The translations under genes and the position numbers were made by a program. Of a stretch of DNA of 6,192 bases, positions 6,109-6,192 are shown one piece after another. The DNA is from Acidimicrobiales bacterium. GTDB taxonomy: Bacteria > Actinomycetota > Acidimicrobiia > Acidimicrobiales > JABEUL01. Location: contig DAIDJA010000114.1 of the NCBI GenBank assembly GCA_027451605.1, positions 1 through 6,192 on the forward strand, read 5' to 3'. Below the pieces are notes generated by a model, which saw nothing but the letters and a program-made list of their open reading frames with translations, had not been told where the DNA came from and did not search any database. Every line of letters begins with the position of its first letter. Position 1 is the stretch's first letter.

Positions 6109-6130
6109 TCTTCATAAATAAGCAGGTACC

Positions 6131-6192
6131 ATGAATAACCCAATTCCCTTTAAATTAAAAAATACCCCCTCTTTTTTAATTATTCTCTTATC
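6131..6192 (+). CDS. Possible start of a further ORF, cut by the window end
   Basis: An ATG at 6131 opens a frame that stays open to the last base, 20 complete codons. AGCAGG (6121-6126), one mismatch from AGGAGG, lies four bases upstream, slightly close. The visible peptide begins MNNPIPFKLK and then becomes hydrophobic (FLIILL), as at the start of a signal peptide or membrane segment. The stretch is too short to identify, and it also contains a long AT-only inverted repeat, which makes a coding role less certain. Confidence 0.25.
   Translation, partial: MNNPIPFKLKNTPSFLIILL
6153..6181. repeat. AT-only 10-bp inverted repeat with C-rich loop
   Basis: AATTAAAAAA (6153-6162) and TTTTTTAATT (6172-6181) are perfect inverted repeats around the nine-base loop TACCCCCTC. 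It could act as a weak terminator in either direction because each strand ends its hairpin in a T-run, but a stem without G or C is unstable. It lies inside the possible ORF starting at 6131. Confidence 0.35.

Larger units (their letters stand above)
5899..6117 (+). pseudogene. Interrupted reading frame, possibly a gene remnant
   Basis: An ATG at 5899 opens 17 codons (MFEESTQKTLAILNEYG) before TAG at 5950. The same frame then stays open for 34 codons to TGA at 6055 and for 19 more to TAA at 6115. The inter-stop translation looks peptide-like (for example VKYQIVTDIDFKVLPPLRTQ), but I recognise no family. No good ribosome-binding site precedes the ATG. It could be a decayed small gene, or AT-rich noncoding DNA that happens to have few stops; the evidence is weak. 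Confidence 0.15.
5851..6192. other. AT-rich region after argH with no clear gene
   Basis: From the argH stop to the window end the DNA is markedly AT-richer than the operon, and neither strand has a long open frame. No tRNA, CRISPR or insertion-sequence hallmark was seen. It holds an interrupted reading frame, several short inverted repeats and a possible ORF start at 6131, each listed separately. No GC-rich stem with a U-tract, the classic intrinsic terminator, follows argH. Confidence 0.7.

Overview
The window is most of an arginine-biosynthesis operon, with every gene on the plus strand in the order argB (3' part) - argD - argF - argR - argG - argH. About 340 bp of AT-rich DNA with no clear gene follow. 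Upstream of the window one would expect argJ and argC, because argCJBDFRGH is the order known from many Actinobacteria; they are not visible here. The embedded argR and the sequence style of ArgF and ArgH fit an actinobacterium. The moderate-to-low GC (mid-40s percent by eye) points more to a marine or freshwater Acidimicrobiia-like lineage than to streptomycetes or mycobacteria. That assignment is inference from remembered family patterns.

Layout: 1-507 is the C-terminal part of N-acetylglutamate kinase. It overlaps argD by 4 bp (ATGA). argD (504-1709) is separated from argF (GTG start at 1747) by a compact joint. The joint holds a possible 15-codon mini-ORF with a perfect Shine-Dalgarno sequence and two small hairpins around the argF ribosome-binding site. 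argF overlaps argR by 10 bp. An 81-bp gap, the only appreciable one in the operon, precedes argG (3273-4460). argH (4468-5850) starts 7 bp after argG. From 5851 to the end the DNA becomes clearly AT-richer and holds only small inverted repeats, an interrupted reading frame and a possible start of another ORF.

How the genes work together: ArgB phosphorylates N-acetylglutamate. ArgD transaminates the semialdehyde made by ArgC to N-acetylornithine, and ArgJ (expected upstream) releases ornithine. ArgF makes citrulline, ArgG makes argininosuccinate, and ArgH splits it into arginine and fumarate. ArgR is the arginine-sensing repressor expected to control the operon, including its own gene.

The enzymes are ordinary and intact as far as visible, and I found no new gene system. 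The points worth a second look are at the gene joints: a possible leader mini-ORF plus SD/start-codon hairpins before argF, an SD-pairing hairpin at argH, competing short inverted repeats before argG, and a nested palindrome resembling (but not matching) an ARG box in the tail. All of these are short enough that chance is a serious alternative.
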